Assembly: GCA_025928185.1 (NCBI GenBank)
Contig: JAICKA010000009.1
Coordinates: forward strand, 1 to 63,856
Length of the DNA stretch: 63,856 nucleotides
Source of the DNA: Gemmatimonadaceae bacterium
Lineage (GTDB): Bacteria > Gemmatimonadota > Gemmatimonadetes > Gemmatimonadales > Gemmatimonadaceae
Direction of reading: 5' to 3'
Shown: positions 1 to 8,627 of the stretch, in pieces
Layout of the letters: each line of letters begins with the position of its first letter
Numbering within the stretch: the stretch's first letter is position 1
The notes under the pieces: generated by a model
The model's input: the letters and a program-made list of their open reading frames with translations, nothing else
What the model was told of the DNA's origin: nothing
Database searches by the model: none
Position numbers and translations under genes: made by a program

Positions 1-1
1 C

Positions 2-844
2 ACGATCAAGCGGCTCGTGCGGCGCGCGGCGCGTGACCCGGCGGAAATCGAATGGAATCCGACGGCCGGCACGATCGACGCCGGCGCACTCCGCGGCGTC
101 GACGTCGTGATCAACCTCTCCGGCGAAACACTGGCGCAACGCTGGACCGCCAGTGCGAGGCGCCGAATTCTCGAGAGTCGTACCAGACCCACGCTGCTGC
201 TTGCGCGCACCGTGGCCTCGCTCAGTCCTCGTCCAAGCGCGTTTCTGAGCGCGTCGGCCGTAGGCATCTACGGCAGCCGCGGCGATGCGATGCTCGACGA
301 AACGAGTCCGCCCGGCGACGATTTTCTGGCCGACGTCTGCAAGCAGTGGGAAGCCGCGACGGAGCCGGCGTCCGCGGCGGGCATTCGCGTCGCCTGCTTG
401 CGGACGGCGGTGGTCATGTCGAGCGAAGGCGGAATGCTCGCCAAGCTGCTGCCGGTGTTTCGCGCCGGAATCGGCGGACGCATCGGCGACGGGCGCAATT
501 GGGTGAGCTGGATCGCACGCACTGATTGCGCGGAAGCAATCGCGTTCCTCGCCGGCCTTCCCGCGGCCAGCGGACCGGTGAACCTCGTCGCGCCAAATCC
601 GGTGACCAATGCCGAGTTCACGCGCGTGCTCGCACACGTGCTGGCTCGACCGCGCTTTGTCACGGTTCCGCGGCTAGCGATGAAGCTCGTGTTCGGCGAG
701 ATGGCGCAGGACACCATTCTGGCGAGCCAGCGCGTGGCGCCGCGCCGGCTGCTGGAATGGGGGTTCGAGTTCGCCTGCCCAACGCTGGAATCCGCGTTGC
801 GGCAGGCGTTGGCGGATCGCTCGGCTACGCGATTAGCGCACTGA
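2..844 (+). CDS. TIGR01777-type NAD(P)-dependent epimerase, 5' truncated by window edge
   Basis: This is the C-terminal part of an atypical short-chain dehydrogenase of the TIGR01777/SDR39U1 group (E. coli YfcH-like). The reading frame is open to the first bases of the window, so the N-terminal Rossmann glycine motif lies outside. Visible family features are the stretch INLSGETLAQRWT, the block SASAVGIYGSRGD, the WVSWIARTD segment, and a C-terminal DUF1731-like end with LASQRVAPRRLLEWGF. The substrate of this family is not established. Its 3' end overlaps the convergent response-regulator gene by 20 bp. Confidence is high for the family and low for any specific reaction. Confidence 0.85.
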   Translation, partial: TIKRLVRRAARDPAEIEWNPTAGTIDAGALRGVDVVINLSGETLAQRWTASARRRILESRTRPTLLLARTVASLSPRPSAFLSASAVGIYGSRGDAMLDETSPPGDDFLADVCKQWEAATEPASAAGIRVACLRTAVVMSSEGGMLAKLLPVFRAGIGGRIGDGRNWVSWIARTDCAEAIAFLAGLPAASGPVNLVAPNPVTNAEFTRVLAHVLARPRFVTVPRLAMKLVFGEMAQDTILASQRVAPRRLLEWGFEFACPTLESALRQALADRSATRLAH

Positions 845-1595
845 GTCGATCGCTGAACACGCGGCTTGCGGTGAGCCGCACGCCGTCGCGCATGATGACG
901 ATATACTCACCGTGGAACCAGGGCTCGAGCTCCTTGATGCGATCGATGTTGACGATCGCGGACCGATGGATGCGCACGAACGTTTTTGGATCGAGCTTGG
1001 CTTCCATGTTCTTCATGCTCTCGCGCAGCAGGTGCGCGTCGCTGCCGGTGTGGATCTTCACGTAGTTGCCGGACGCTTCGACCCAGTCGATTTCCTCGGT
1101 GCGCACGAAGAACACGCGTCCGCTCGACTTCACGATCAGTCGCTCAGGATACTTTCGTTCTTCGCGCAATTCCTCGAGCAGCGAGACGAGACGCGAATCC
1201 ATGACCGGCTGGTGATTCGAACGGAGCTGCGCACGAGCGCGCGACAGGGCCTTCTCGAACCGCGTCTGGTCGTACGGCTTGAGGAGAAAGTCCAGCGCGT
1301 GGATCTCGAACGCGCGAATGGCATGCCCGTCGTACGCCGTGACGAAGACGACCGCGGGCAAGTGGCCCGCGTCGATGTTCTCGACCACCTCGAAGCCGTC
1401 CATGCCGGGCATCTGGACGTCGAGGAAGACGAGATCGGGCTGCAGCCGATCGATCGCCTCGAGGGCGCTCGGGCCGTCGCTGCAAACCGCGACGATCTCC
1501 ACGTCGGGTTGCTGCTCGAGCAGCGACTGCATGCGTTCGCGGCTCAGGTCCTCGTCGTCGACCACGACGGTGCGAATCTTCGAATTGTCGGTCAT
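825..1595 (-). CDS. LytTR-family response regulator
   Basis: A 256-aa response regulator of the LytR/AlgR type. The N-terminal receiver (about residues 7-125) has the acidic pair in VVVDDED, the phospho-acceptor Asp59 in LVFLDVQMPG and the conserved lysine in FLLKPYDQ. A C-terminal LytTR DNA-binding domain (about 150-255) contains VEASGNYVKIHT and FVRIHRSAIVNID. Its ATG shares one base with the stop codon of the upstream kinase gene (TGATG), so the two are almost certainly co-translated as a two-component pair. The target genes cannot be read from the sequence. Confidence 0.95.
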   Translation of the reverse strand: MTDNSKIRTVVVDDEDLSRERMQSLLEQQPDVEIVAVCSDGPSALEAIDRLQPDLVFLDVQMPGMDGFEVVENIDAGHLPAVVFVTAYDGHAIRAFEIHALDFLLKPYDQTRFEKALSRARAQLRSNHQPVMDSRLVSLLEELREERKYPERLIVKSSGRVFFVRTEEIDWVEASGNYVKIHTGSDAHLLRESMKNMEAKLDPKTFVRIHRSAIVNIDRIKELEPWFHGEYIVIMRDGVRLTASRVFSDRLSALIA

Positions 1596-2806
1596 CAGTC
1601 TGCCGCCACTCGGTCAAAGGGAGAAAACGGGATGGTCATGATCACGTGAACGCCCGCACCGGGCGCTCCGCTCAGAGAAAAGCTCTGGTGGTCGCCGTAG
1701 AGGTGCGCGAGTCGTTGCCTGGTGCTCGCCAGCCCGATGCCTTCCTTGTGGCCGGCGCGCAGCCCACGACCGTCGTCCTGCACCTCGCAGCGCAGCACCT
1801 CACCTTCGCGACGTACGCTGATCGATACGGTTCCGCGGCCGAGATCGCTGAAGCCGTGACGGAAAGAGTTCTCGACCAGCGGTTGCAGGAAGAGGTTCGG
1901 CACACGCGCGTCGCGCACTTCGGGATCGACGTCGATCGTCACGCGCAACCGATCGCCGAAGCGCAGCGACATGATCTCGACGTACCGCTGCAGAAATTCG
2001 AGCTCGGTCTGAAGCGGCACTTCCTGCGCGCCGATGTTCTGGAGCGACATGCGGAGCAGGTCGCTCAGGGCCGCGATCATGGAATCGGCGCGCCGCACGT
2101 CCTTGTGCATGAGCGCCGAAATCGAGTGCAGCGTGTTGAACAGAAAATGCGGCTGGAGCTGCATGCGCAGCATCTGCAATTGCGCCTGCGCGAGTCGCAT
2201 CTCGAGCTGCGAGGCGCGGAGCGCCCGGTCCTTCGACACGCGATAGTACACGAGCGCGTTGTGGATGGCGACGAGCGTGCAGAACACGATGCCGTCGAGC
2301 ACCGTCCAGGAGAGCAGGTACTGGCTGAACAGCGCCGGCAATGACCGCACGGTGACTACCGGATCGAGCGCGGCGTCGACCAGCGAGAAGATCGACACGT
2401 GGAGCACGACGAAGGCGATCATCGCCGCGACCTGCATCAGCCAGTTCGTCGCGCGACGGTGGCTCCAGAGCGGAAAGCGCCGCGCAACGATCATCACGAG
2501 CGGCGTGAGCAGCGCCCAGGCGTACGTGAACGTCAGCTCGATCGGCAGCAGTCGCGCGAGCGAGACCGGCGCACCGACGAGCCGGTTGTACGAGTACTGC
2601 TCCAGCGAATACAGCAGCGCGATAAGCGTTGCGACACCGAACAGAATCAGCGCGAAGTTGATGCGCCGTTCGCGCAGCGCCGGCTTGTCCGCCCGAGCGA
2701 TGCCGTAGATGCTGTACTCGCCAGTCTGGGCGAGCGACTCCACCGGCCCCGAGGGCCGGGCGCGGGTTGGTTCGCGCGTGCGGGTGGAGTTCAGCAGAGG
2801 AGACAT
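1595..2806 (-). CDS. LytS-like sensor histidine kinase (His_kinase family)
   Basis: A 403-aa membrane sensor kinase that is the partner of the LytTR regulator just downstream. About 60 soluble residues precede four hydrophobic segments (roughly residues 50-75, 85-115, 120-150 and 160-190). Then follows the His_kinase domain with the phospho-acceptor motif LQPHFLFNTLHSISAL and a HATPase domain with VENSFRHGF and EVQDDGRGL. No extracellular sensor domain is evident, so the stimulus is probably perceived through the membrane segments. The 224 bp upstream hold its promoter region and the terminator of the next gene. Confidence 0.93.
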   Translation of the reverse strand: MSPLLNSTRTREPTRARPSGPVESLAQTGEYSIYGIARADKPALRERRINFALILFGVATLIALLYSLEQYSYNRLVGAPVSLARLLPIELTFTYAWALLTPLVMIVARRFPLWSHRRATNWLMQVAAMIAFVVLHVSIFSLVDAALDPVVTVRSLPALFSQYLLSWTVLDGIVFCTLVAIHNALVYYRVSKDRALRASQLEMRLAQAQLQMLRMQLQPHFLFNTLHSISALMHKDVRRADSMIAALSDLLRMSLQNIGAQEVPLQTELEFLQRYVEIMSLRFGDRLRVTIDVDPEVRDARVPNLFLQPLVENSFRHGFSDLGRGTVSISVRREGEVLRCEVQDDGRGLRAGHKEGIGLASTRQRLAHLYGDHQSFSLSGAPGAGVHVIMTIPFSPFDRVAAD

Positions 2807-2983
2807 CCGAAGGTTCGTTCGTGTGGTGCAGCGGGGGTTCGGAAACGGGAAGGGCTTTGTTCCCCACTACACGAAACGGCAGACGGTGGTTTCAGACCGG
2901 CGCCGTTCGGTTAGACACCGCAACTGCCATGACGGTACACGCCGGCCTGTAGCGGATTTGTAAGATGTCCGCGTCGACGCAGA

Positions 2984-3009
2984 AAACCCTCCGCCGGGGC
3001 GGAGGGTTC
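2984..3009 (-). terminator. Rho-independent terminator of the amidase gene
   Basis: An 11-bp perfect inverted repeat, AACCCTCCGCC (2986-2996) and its complement (2999-3009), is followed on the minus strand by a TTTT run (complement of 2984-2987). It lies about 20 bp past the amidase stop codon. The remainder of the 2807-3030 gap shows no gene and presumably holds the promoter of the LytS-like kinase. Confidence 0.8.
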
Positions 3010-3030
3010 GTGCGAACGATCGTTCCGAGA

Positions 3031-4860
3031 TCAGGCGAACTGGGGCGGATGTTTCTCGTGAAAGTCGGTTGCGCCCTGAAAGGCGTGGGCGACCGCAAGA
3101 ATCTTTTCGTCCTGGTAGATCGGTCCCATGATGTACATCCACGTCGGGAGCGGAAGGGCTGGCGGCGGCGGAGGCGGCGGTGTGGCGGGACGCGTCGTAT
3201 CGGCGCCGCGGCCGCCGCTGCCACCTCGCCCGCCGCGGCCGTTGAACTGGGCCGGAATCTCGAAGCCGGTCGGCACGACGATGGACGGGGTGCCGACGAC
3301 GTTCGTGACCGACGTGTTCTCCTGCGGCGAGAGAATGACGTCGTAGCGGTTGAACAGATCCCACCACTTCTTGCAGAGCAGGGTGCGGGCGCGGTTCGCA
3401 TTGACATAGTCGGCCGCCGAAACGAATTGCGCCGCACGGAAGTAGTCGGGCCACGTGCTCGGGAATTCCGTGCGGCCGCGCATCATCACGTCGAGCGTCC
3501 CGGCGAGCGTGGGCGCCTGGAACGCCGCGCCGGCTTCCGCGCGCAGGATGAAATCGTCGAGGTAGCCGCCGTTCGGCGTCGGATCCTCGACTTCCACCGG
3601 CTTGGCTCCGAGCGACTCGAGCACGTGCAGGAAATTGAGCGCCTCGCCGTTCGGCACCGTGGCGCCAGATTGATCGCGGCGCGTGAACAGGTCGCGTCCG
3701 TTGCTCGTCTTGAAGTAGCCGATGCGGAGCTGCGACGCCTTCAGGTTCGCATTCCAGTTGAACGGGTACCCCTTTACAGAATAATCATAGCCGTCCGGTC
3801 CGTGGATCGCGTTGAACACGAGCGCGCAATCCTCGGCGCTGCGGCAAATGGGGCCGAGCTTGTCCGTGGTCCATGAGAGGGCCATTGCGCCGGTGCGCGG
3901 CACGCGTCCGAACGTCGGCCGGAATCCGCTCACGCCGCAGGTGCGCGACGGCGACGTGATGGAGCCGTTCGTCTCCGAGCCGATGGAGAAGCCGACGCAT
4001 CCCGCCGAGGTTGCCGACGCTGGCCCCGCGGACGAGCCGCTCGACCCCGTGGCCGGATTCCACGGGTTCCGCGTCCGTTCGCCGAACCAGATGTCGCCCT
4101 GCGCGAGCGCGCCCAGCGTGAGCTTGGCGATGAGGATGGCGCCGGCGGCGTCGAGACGAGCGACGACCGTCGCGTCGTAGTCGAGCATCTGATCCTTGTA
4201 CGGCAGCGCGCCCCACGTGGTCGGATAGCCCTTGACCGCGAGCAGGTCCTTGGCGCCCCACGGAATACCGTGTAGCGGTCCGCGGTAATGGCCGTGGGCG
4301 ATTTCCGCATCCAGATCGCGCGCCTGCTTGCGGGCGCGATCCTCGGTGAGCGTGATGACGAAGTGGAGCTGTGGGTCGTACCGCTTGAGCCTGGAGAGAT
4401 ACATCTCTGTGAGCTCGGACGGTTTCACCTTGCGCGTGCGCACCATTTCGGAGAGTTGCGTCACCGGCGCATAGGCGAGCTCGTCGAGACTGCCGGGCCG
4501 CGCTACGATCGGCGCGTGGCTCCGCTGCATTGCGGCCTTTGCCTTTGCGGCGAGCTTCTCGCCTGGCGGGACGGGCTCGAAGACGATCGCGGGAAAGACC
4601 GTCATGTCGAGCGGTTCCTTGTGGAGTTGCTCGATCTCGCTCGAAAGTCCGCGCAGCCCCTGCGCAATCGCTTCGCGCTGCTCGTCCGTGAACTGGAGTC
4701 CGGCGATTTCCTCCGCGCCGGCGACCATCTCCTTCGTGATCTCCGTGCCTTGTTGTTGACGGAGCTGCGACCAGAGCACACCGGGAAGCAGCGTCGATCC
4801 GAGTCCGATCGACGCGAAGTAGGTCACGAAGGACCGGCGATCGTAGGTAGTTGTCGGCAT
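3031..4860 (-). CDS. Tat-exported amidase (amidase signature family)
   Basis: A 609-aa amidase of the GatA/AS family, predicted to hydrolyse amide bonds outside the cytoplasm. The start at 4860 puts a twin-arginine signal (YDRRSFVTYF plus hydrophobic stretch) at the N terminus; an upstream in-frame TTG at 4905 would bury it. The Ser-Ser-Lys triad is visible: Lys204 in GIPWGAKDLL, the cis-Ser near residue 273 in ATGSSGSSAGP and the nucleophile Ser300 in GSETNGSI. A Gly/Arg-rich and then poly-Pro insertion interrupts the protein about 50 residues before its end. It lacks the GatB/GatC context and is not expected to act on tRNA. A strong terminator follows. Confidence 0.9.
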   Translation of the reverse strand: MPTTTYDRRSFVTYFASIGLGSTLLPGVLWSQLRQQQGTEITKEMVAGAEEIAGLQFTDEQREAIAQGLRGLSSEIEQLHKEPLDMTVFPAIVFEPVPPGEKLAAKAKAAMQRSHAPIVARPGSLDELAYAPVTQLSEMVRTRKVKPSELTEMYLSRLKRYDPQLHFVITLTEDRARKQARDLDAEIAHGHYRGPLHGIPWGAKDLLAVKGYPTTWGALPYKDQMLDYDATVVARLDAAGAILIAKLTLGALAQGDIWFGERTRNPWNPATGSSGSSAGPASATSAGCVGFSIGSETNGSITSPSRTCGVSGFRPTFGRVPRTGAMALSWTTDKLGPICRSAEDCALVFNAIHGPDGYDYSVKGYPFNWNANLKASQLRIGYFKTSNGRDLFTRRDQSGATVPNGEALNFLHVLESLGAKPVEVEDPTPNGGYLDDFILRAEAGAAFQAPTLAGTLDVMMRGRTEFPSTWPDYFRAAQFVSAADYVNANRARTLLCKKWWDLFNRYDVILSPQENTSVTNVVGTPSIVVPTGFEIPAQFNGRGGRGGSGGRGADTTRPATPPPPPPPALPLPTWMYIMGPIYQDEKILAVAHAFQGATDFHEKHPPQFA

Positions 4861-4919
4861 GGAAGGATGAGAGCGGTCGAAGGGTGCGCTGGGGACAAGA
4901 TACAAACTATCTTTTCACA

Positions 4920-5411
4920 ATGCCCATCGTTCCCTTCGGTTCATTGCCGGATTCCGCGCGCGTGTGGGTGTTCGCGAGCGATCATCCGCTTACCGGTGCG
5001 GCCGCGGACACGCTGCTTGCGGCCGTCGATTCCTTTCTCGCCGCGTGGAAGGCGCACGGCGTACCGCTCCGCTGCGCGCGCGACTGGCGCGATGGCCGTT
5101 TTCTCGCCGTTGGTGTGGACGTGGATGTCGAGAACGCGTCCGGGTGCTCGATCGATGGATTGTTTCATCGCCTGCAGCAGCTCGAGCGCGAGATCGGCAC
5201 GCGCCTCGTCGGTGGCGGCCGCGTGTTCTACCGCAGCCCGTCGGGCATCGAGACCGCGTCGCGCGAGGAGTTCGTGCAGCGCGTCGCCAACGGCGATGTC
5301 GTGAGCGAGACGCCGGTGTTCGACACGGGCGTTACGGCGGCAGCTCGCTGGCGCACGGCCTTCGAGCAGCCTGCGTCGCAGGGGTGGACGGCGTCGTTCT
5401 TTCGCGGATGA
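4920..5411 (+). CDS. Conserved hypothetical protein (often mis-named 'ABC transporter ATPase')
   Basis: A 163-aa soluble protein with no Walker motifs. The pattern ARVWVFASDHPLTG, then AAWKAHGVPL, then DVDVENASGCSIDGLFHRLQQLE matches a small conserved family in which the invariant ASGCSID segment is the best landmark. The function is unknown. The ATG at 4920 is preferred because it starts directly with the conserved region; an upstream in-frame start at 4851 would run through the divergent promoter gap. The last codons and stop lie inside a GGTGGAAC-type tandem array. It is transcribed divergently from the amidase gene. Confidence 0.75.
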   Translation: MPIVPFGSLPDSARVWVFASDHPLTGAAADTLLAAVDSFLAAWKAHGVPLRCARDWRDGRFLAVGVDVDVENASGCSIDGLFHRLQQLEREIGTRLVGGGRVFYRSPSGIETASREEFVQRVANGDVVSETPVFDTGVTAAARWRTAFEQPASQGWTASFFRG

Positions 5412-5437
5412 ACGGTGGAACGGAGGAACGGTGGAAG
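5406..5437 (+). repeat. 8-bp tandem array (GGNNGAAC units), overlapping a stop codon
   Basis: Four consecutive 8-mers are seen: GGATGAAC, GGTGGAAC, GGAGGAAC, GGTGGAAG. The TGA stop of the preceding gene (5409-5411) lies within the first unit. The same unit recurs at about 49.5 kb and 58.0 kb, where an inverted counterpart is present; none is found here. Confidence 0.8.
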
Positions 5438-5465
5438 GCTGAGAGCTCTGCCATCTCGCATCTCA

Positions 5466-6506
5466 TCAACTCTCTCCCCTCTCCCCTCCCCCCTCTCCCC
5501 TCTGCAGTTCGGGATAACTCCGCATCACGCGCGTAATCTCCTCCGCCTGTCCGGGTGAGAGCGTTTCGTTCTCGTCCAGACACCAGATGCCGTCGAGCAA
5601 TCCCTGACGTCGTAGCACCTCGTGAATGCCGGGAATGCAGCCGGCAAACGCGTGCGTTGCGTCGAAGATCGCCGCATTCGCGTCGGTGAGCGCTGCGCCG
5701 AGCGAAAGGAGTGACGCCGGCAGCCGGCCCGTGCCCCGTGCCGACTTGATTTCAGCGAGCATCGCCACGGCGGTACGCGTCCACATCGCCCACTGTCCGA
5801 GCAGTCCGCCATCGATCCAGCGCACCACTGTGCCGCCTCGGGCGTGGATGGGGAAGGGCGTGAGCAGGTCCGCGACGATGTTGTCGTCGTTGCCCGTGTA
5901 CAACGCGATGTCGTCGCGTCCCGCCTCGACGACGGCGCGCACGACATCGATCGTCTGATAGCGATTGAACGGCGCGATCTTGATCGCCCAGACGTTCGGA
6001 ATCTCGGCGAATTCGCGCCAGAACGCGTGCGACAAAACGCGACCGCCGACCGCCGGCTGGAGGTAGAAGCCGAACAGCGGAATGACGGTCGCGATCTCGC
6101 GGCAGTGCGCGAGCAACGCGTCCTCCGCTTCAATCCGCCAGTCGCCGAGGCTCAGGAGGGCGGCGTCATAGCCGATGGTCGCCGCGGTATCCGCCTCGGC
6201 CAGCGCCTGCGCCGTGTGGCCGCAAATGCCGGCGATCATCGCCACGGGCCGTTCCGACGCATTAGAGAATGCTGATCTCGCCTCGTCGATCGCCAGCTCG
6301 AGCACGGGACGATACAGCCCGATCGAGGGCGACCGGATGGCGAACTGGGTGGTGTGCACGCCGACCGCCAATCCGCCGGCGCCGGCGGCGAGGTAGTATC
6401 GCGTCAGCGCGCGTTGGCGCGACTCGTCGAGCGTGCGCCTGGCCGTGAGGGCGAGCGGGTGTGCCGGGATGACCTGTCCGGCTCGGAGATGCTCGCGAGC
6501 GTTCAT
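5466..6506 (-). CDS. Dihydrodipicolinate synthase / N-acetylneuraminate lyase family aldolase
   Basis: A 346-aa (beta/alpha)8 lyase-like protein of the DapA/NanA superfamily. The Schiff-base lysine is probably the Lys in VWAIKIAPFNRY, and the tyrosine in PLFGFYLQPAVGG sits at the expected distance before it. AGAGGLAVGVHTTQ corresponds to the usual glycine-rich substrate loop. It is longer and more divergent than true DapA, so another 2-oxo-acid substrate is likely. The start at 6506 (MNAREHL) begins the conserved region. It is the last gene of an operon with an atypical SDR. Its last dozen residues (Gly/Glu/Arg-rich) are encoded by a CTCTCCC tandem array. Confidence 0.85.
   Translation of the reverse strand: MNAREHLRAGQVIPAHPLALTARRTLDESRQRALTRYYLAAGAGGLAVGVHTTQFAIRSPSIGLYRPVLELAIDEARSAFSNASERPVAMIAGICGHTAQALAEADTAATIGYDAALLSLGDWRIEAEDALLAHCREIATVIPLFGFYLQPAVGGRVLSHAFWREFAEIPNVWAIKIAPFNRYQTIDVVRAVVEAGRDDIALYTGNDDNIVADLLTPFPIHARGGTVVRWIDGGLLGQWAMWTRTAVAMLAEIKSARGTGRLPASLLSLGAALTDANAAIFDATHAFAGCIPGIHEVLRRQGLLDGIWCLDENETLSPGQAEEITRVMRSYPELQRGEGGGERGES
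5472..5499. repeat. 7-bp tandem array (CTCTCCC units) inside a C-terminal coding end
   Basis: Units CTCTCCC, CTCTCCC, CTCCCCC, CTCTCCC occupy this stretch and a partial CTCTGCA follows. It encodes the Gly/Glu/Arg tail of the lyase-like protein on the minus strand. A related GAGAGGG array lies after msrP. Confidence 0.75.
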
Positions 6507-6628
6507 GGCACGGGTCGACCGGTAACGTGAGGGTGGCGGACGAACGCGGGCATCGACGGAGAATCGCCCGGTGTCCGCCGTGGCGCAACGTCGGGGCGTG
6601 CTGTGTCTCGGCCGGGTTTGCGGACAAT

Positions 6629-7660
6629 TCAGAAGCGGCCGTCGCGGGCCTCGAACCGCGTCGGCTTGCCGAGGAGTGAACCGCCCTGCTCGATCCAGTC
6701 TGCGACGCGGTCGAGCATGTCGTCGAGCGGCATCTCCGGCGCGGCGAAGGTCGCGCGCATGCGGCTCGTATCGCTCAGCAGCGCGTCCTCCCGTTCGGCG
6801 CCGCTGAATCGCGCGGTCATGCCAAAGCGCTCGCCGAATGCCGCCGCGAGCGCGCGCACGGACAAACGCTCCGCACCGGTGACGTTGACGATGAACGGCG
6901 GCGCTGACGCGTGCGGCAGACACTCGAGCGCGATGCGGTTCGCATCGCCCTGCCAGATGACGTTCACGTAGCCCATCTCCAACGGAATCGGTTCGCCGGT
7001 CCGCACGCGCAACGCGAGATCGACGAGGACGCCGTAGCGCAGGTCGATCGCGTAGTTGAGCCGCACGATGGCCACGCGCGTGCCGCGTCGCTCGGCGTAG
7101 AGCTCGAATACGCGCTCGCGCCCGAGACACGACGCGGCGTACTCGCCGACGGGCGAGGGCGCATCCTCCTCGCGCGAGCCGTGCGACGAGGCCGGCGTGA
7201 GCGCGTAGACGTTTCCGGTCGAGAACGCGACGATGCGCGCGTCGGCGTACCGTTCGGCGCAATGCGCGGGCACGATGACGTTCATGCCCCACGTCATCGC
7301 CGGCGCGCCCGTCGTACCGAACTTCTGGCCGGCCATGAAGATCACGTTCGGCAGGACCGGCAGTCGCGAGACGGCGGCCGAGTCGAGCAGATCGCACCGG
7401 ATCGTCTCCACGCCGGCATCGTTGAGTGCGCGTTCGGCCGTGCTGGAGGACCAACGCGACACGGCGATCACACGCCGGTCGGGAGCGGCGCGCGCCGCCA
7501 TGCGCGCGAGGGTGGGCCCCATCTTGCCGCCCGCTCCGAGGACGATGATGTCGCCGGCGCAGTGGGCGAGTGCTGTGGCGGTCTCGGGGCGCGGCGTCGA
7601 CAGAAGGTCGTCGAGCTGCGATTCGGTCAGCGACGACTCAGCCGGCGTGCGCGCGCGCAT
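6629..7660 (-). CDS. Atypical NAD(P)-dependent epimerase/dehydratase (extended SDR-like)
   Basis: A 343-aa Rossmann-fold protein. The nucleotide-binding motif is VLGAGGKMGPTLARMA, near residue 50. AFSTGNVYAL corresponds to the SDR beta-strand with the catalytic Ser/Thr. At the usual YxxxK site the sequence reads AASCLGRERVFE, so the catalytic tyrosine and lysine are not in their classical form. RLNYAIDLRYGVLVDLA is a well-conserved later block. The gene starts inside sufE (23-bp overlap) and is followed after 122 bp by the DapA-like lyase, suggesting that the two enzymes act in one catabolic route on an unknown sugar-acid or similar compound. No substrate is claimed. Confidence 0.83.
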   Translation of the reverse strand: MRARTPAESSLTESQLDDLLSTPRPETATALAHCAGDIIVLGAGGKMGPTLARMAARAAPDRRVIAVSRWSSSTAERALNDAGVETIRCDLLDSAAVSRLPVLPNVIFMAGQKFGTTGAPAMTWGMNVIVPAHCAERYADARIVAFSTGNVYALTPASSHGSREEDAPSPVGEYAASCLGRERVFELYAERRGTRVAIVRLNYAIDLRYGVLVDLALRVRTGEPIPLEMGYVNVIWQGDANRIALECLPHASAPPFIVNVTGAERLSVRALAAAFGERFGMTARFSGAEREDALLSDTSRMRATFAAPEMPLDDMLDRVADWIEQGGSLLGKPTRFEARDGRF

Positions 7661-8084
7661 AACGCTTGATGCGGTTGACCATTGCGTTGAGGCCGACTTC
7701 GCGACCCGACAGCCCGATGCCTTCCATGAGCTGCTGGACGAAGTCGTCGGGAATCGCGAGGGTGGTCGCGGGCGGCTGATCGTTGATCGCCGAAAAGAGA
7801 ATCGCGAGAAAGGCGGCGATTGTCGGGGATTGTCTGACGTTCAGGTCGGCGTAGAAGTGCAGCGTCCCGTCGTGTCTTTCCGGAAACAAGTCGACGCGGG
7901 TCTGACATTCGGGCACTTCGAATGCGGCGCGGTCCAGTTCCCGCAGACGATCCGGCAACGGTTCGAGCTTCTTGGAGTAGTGCACCAGAGCCTGCATCTT
8001 TTCCTCGCGTCCCATCGCCCGAAAGCGCGACAGCACGCGACTGATGCTCGGCGGAAGCTGGTCCGGGGTCGTCGACTGGCTCAT
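7638..8084 (-). CDS. sufE: SufE-family Fe-S cluster assembly sulfur acceptor
   Basis: A 148-aa SufE-like protein that accepts persulfide sulfur from a cysteine desulfurase for Fe-S cluster assembly. The acceptor cysteine is Cys60 in VPECQTRVDLF, followed by HFYADLNVRQSPTIAAFLAI, the typical SufE core. Length is normal for the family. No sufS or sufBCD is adjacent; instead it overlaps the downstream atypical SDR gene. It is transcribed divergently from the osmC-like gene across 114 bp, which must contain both promoters. Confidence 0.9.
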   Translation of the reverse strand: MSQSTTPDQLPPSISRVLSRFRAMGREEKMQALVHYSKKLEPLPDRLRELDRAAFEVPECQTRVDLFPERHDGTLHFYADLNVRQSPTIAAFLAILFSAINDQPPATTLAIPDDFVQQLMEGIGLSGREVGLNAMVNRIKRYARAHAG

Positions 8085-8198
8085 GTGGTCGGATTCAAGT
8101 GACGGTCGCGCGGAACGTCAAGGAACGCGCCGCACCCGCCACGAGCCGGCGGCGATGTTAGAGACGCGATGGTGAACTCAATTCCAAGGGAGCGGTAA

Positions 8199-8627
8199 AT
8201 GCCAACACGCAGTGCGAGCGCCACATGGGAAGGCGGACTGAAAAGCGGCCACGGCACGTTCCGCGGCAACACGGGGATCGGTGGCCAATTCAACTTCAGC
8301 TCGCGTTTCGAGTCGGGCGCGGGCTCGAATCCGGAGGAGCTCCTCGCCGCCGCGGAGGCCGCGTGTTTCAGCATGGCCCTGAGCGCGGGACTCGAACAGA
8401 ACGGCACGCCGCCCACCAGTGTGGAGACGACGGCTCGCTGCACAGTCGAGAAATCCGGCGACGGCTTCGCGATCACGAAGATGCAGCTCGACGTCCGCGC
8501 TCGCGTACCGAAGATGGACGATGCGACCTTTCAGCGGATCGCGGCGGCGACGAAGGACGGGTGTCCCGTGTCGAAAGCGCTCAAGGGCAACGTGCAACTG
8601 ACGCTGACCGCGACCCTCGCATCATGA
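8199..8627 (+). CDS. OsmC-family peroxiredoxin
   Basis: A 142-aa OsmC-type hydroperoxide reductase that detoxifies organic hydroperoxides using two redox cysteines. Cys56 (AAEAACFSMALS) and Cys122 (DGCPVSKALKG) are both present, as is the active-site stretch GSNPEELLAAAEAACF. The start is supported by a GGGAG ribosome-binding site a few bases upstream. The 3' end overlaps the convergent gene at 8622 by 6 bp, both stop codons being in the overlap. It is a monocistronic stress gene by context. Confidence 0.93.
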   Translation: MPTRSASATWEGGLKSGHGTFRGNTGIGGQFNFSSRFESGAGSNPEELLAAAEAACFSMALSAGLEQNGTPPTSVETTARCTVEKSGDGFAITKMQLDVRARVPKMDDATFQRIAAATKDGCPVSKALKGNVQLTLTATLAS

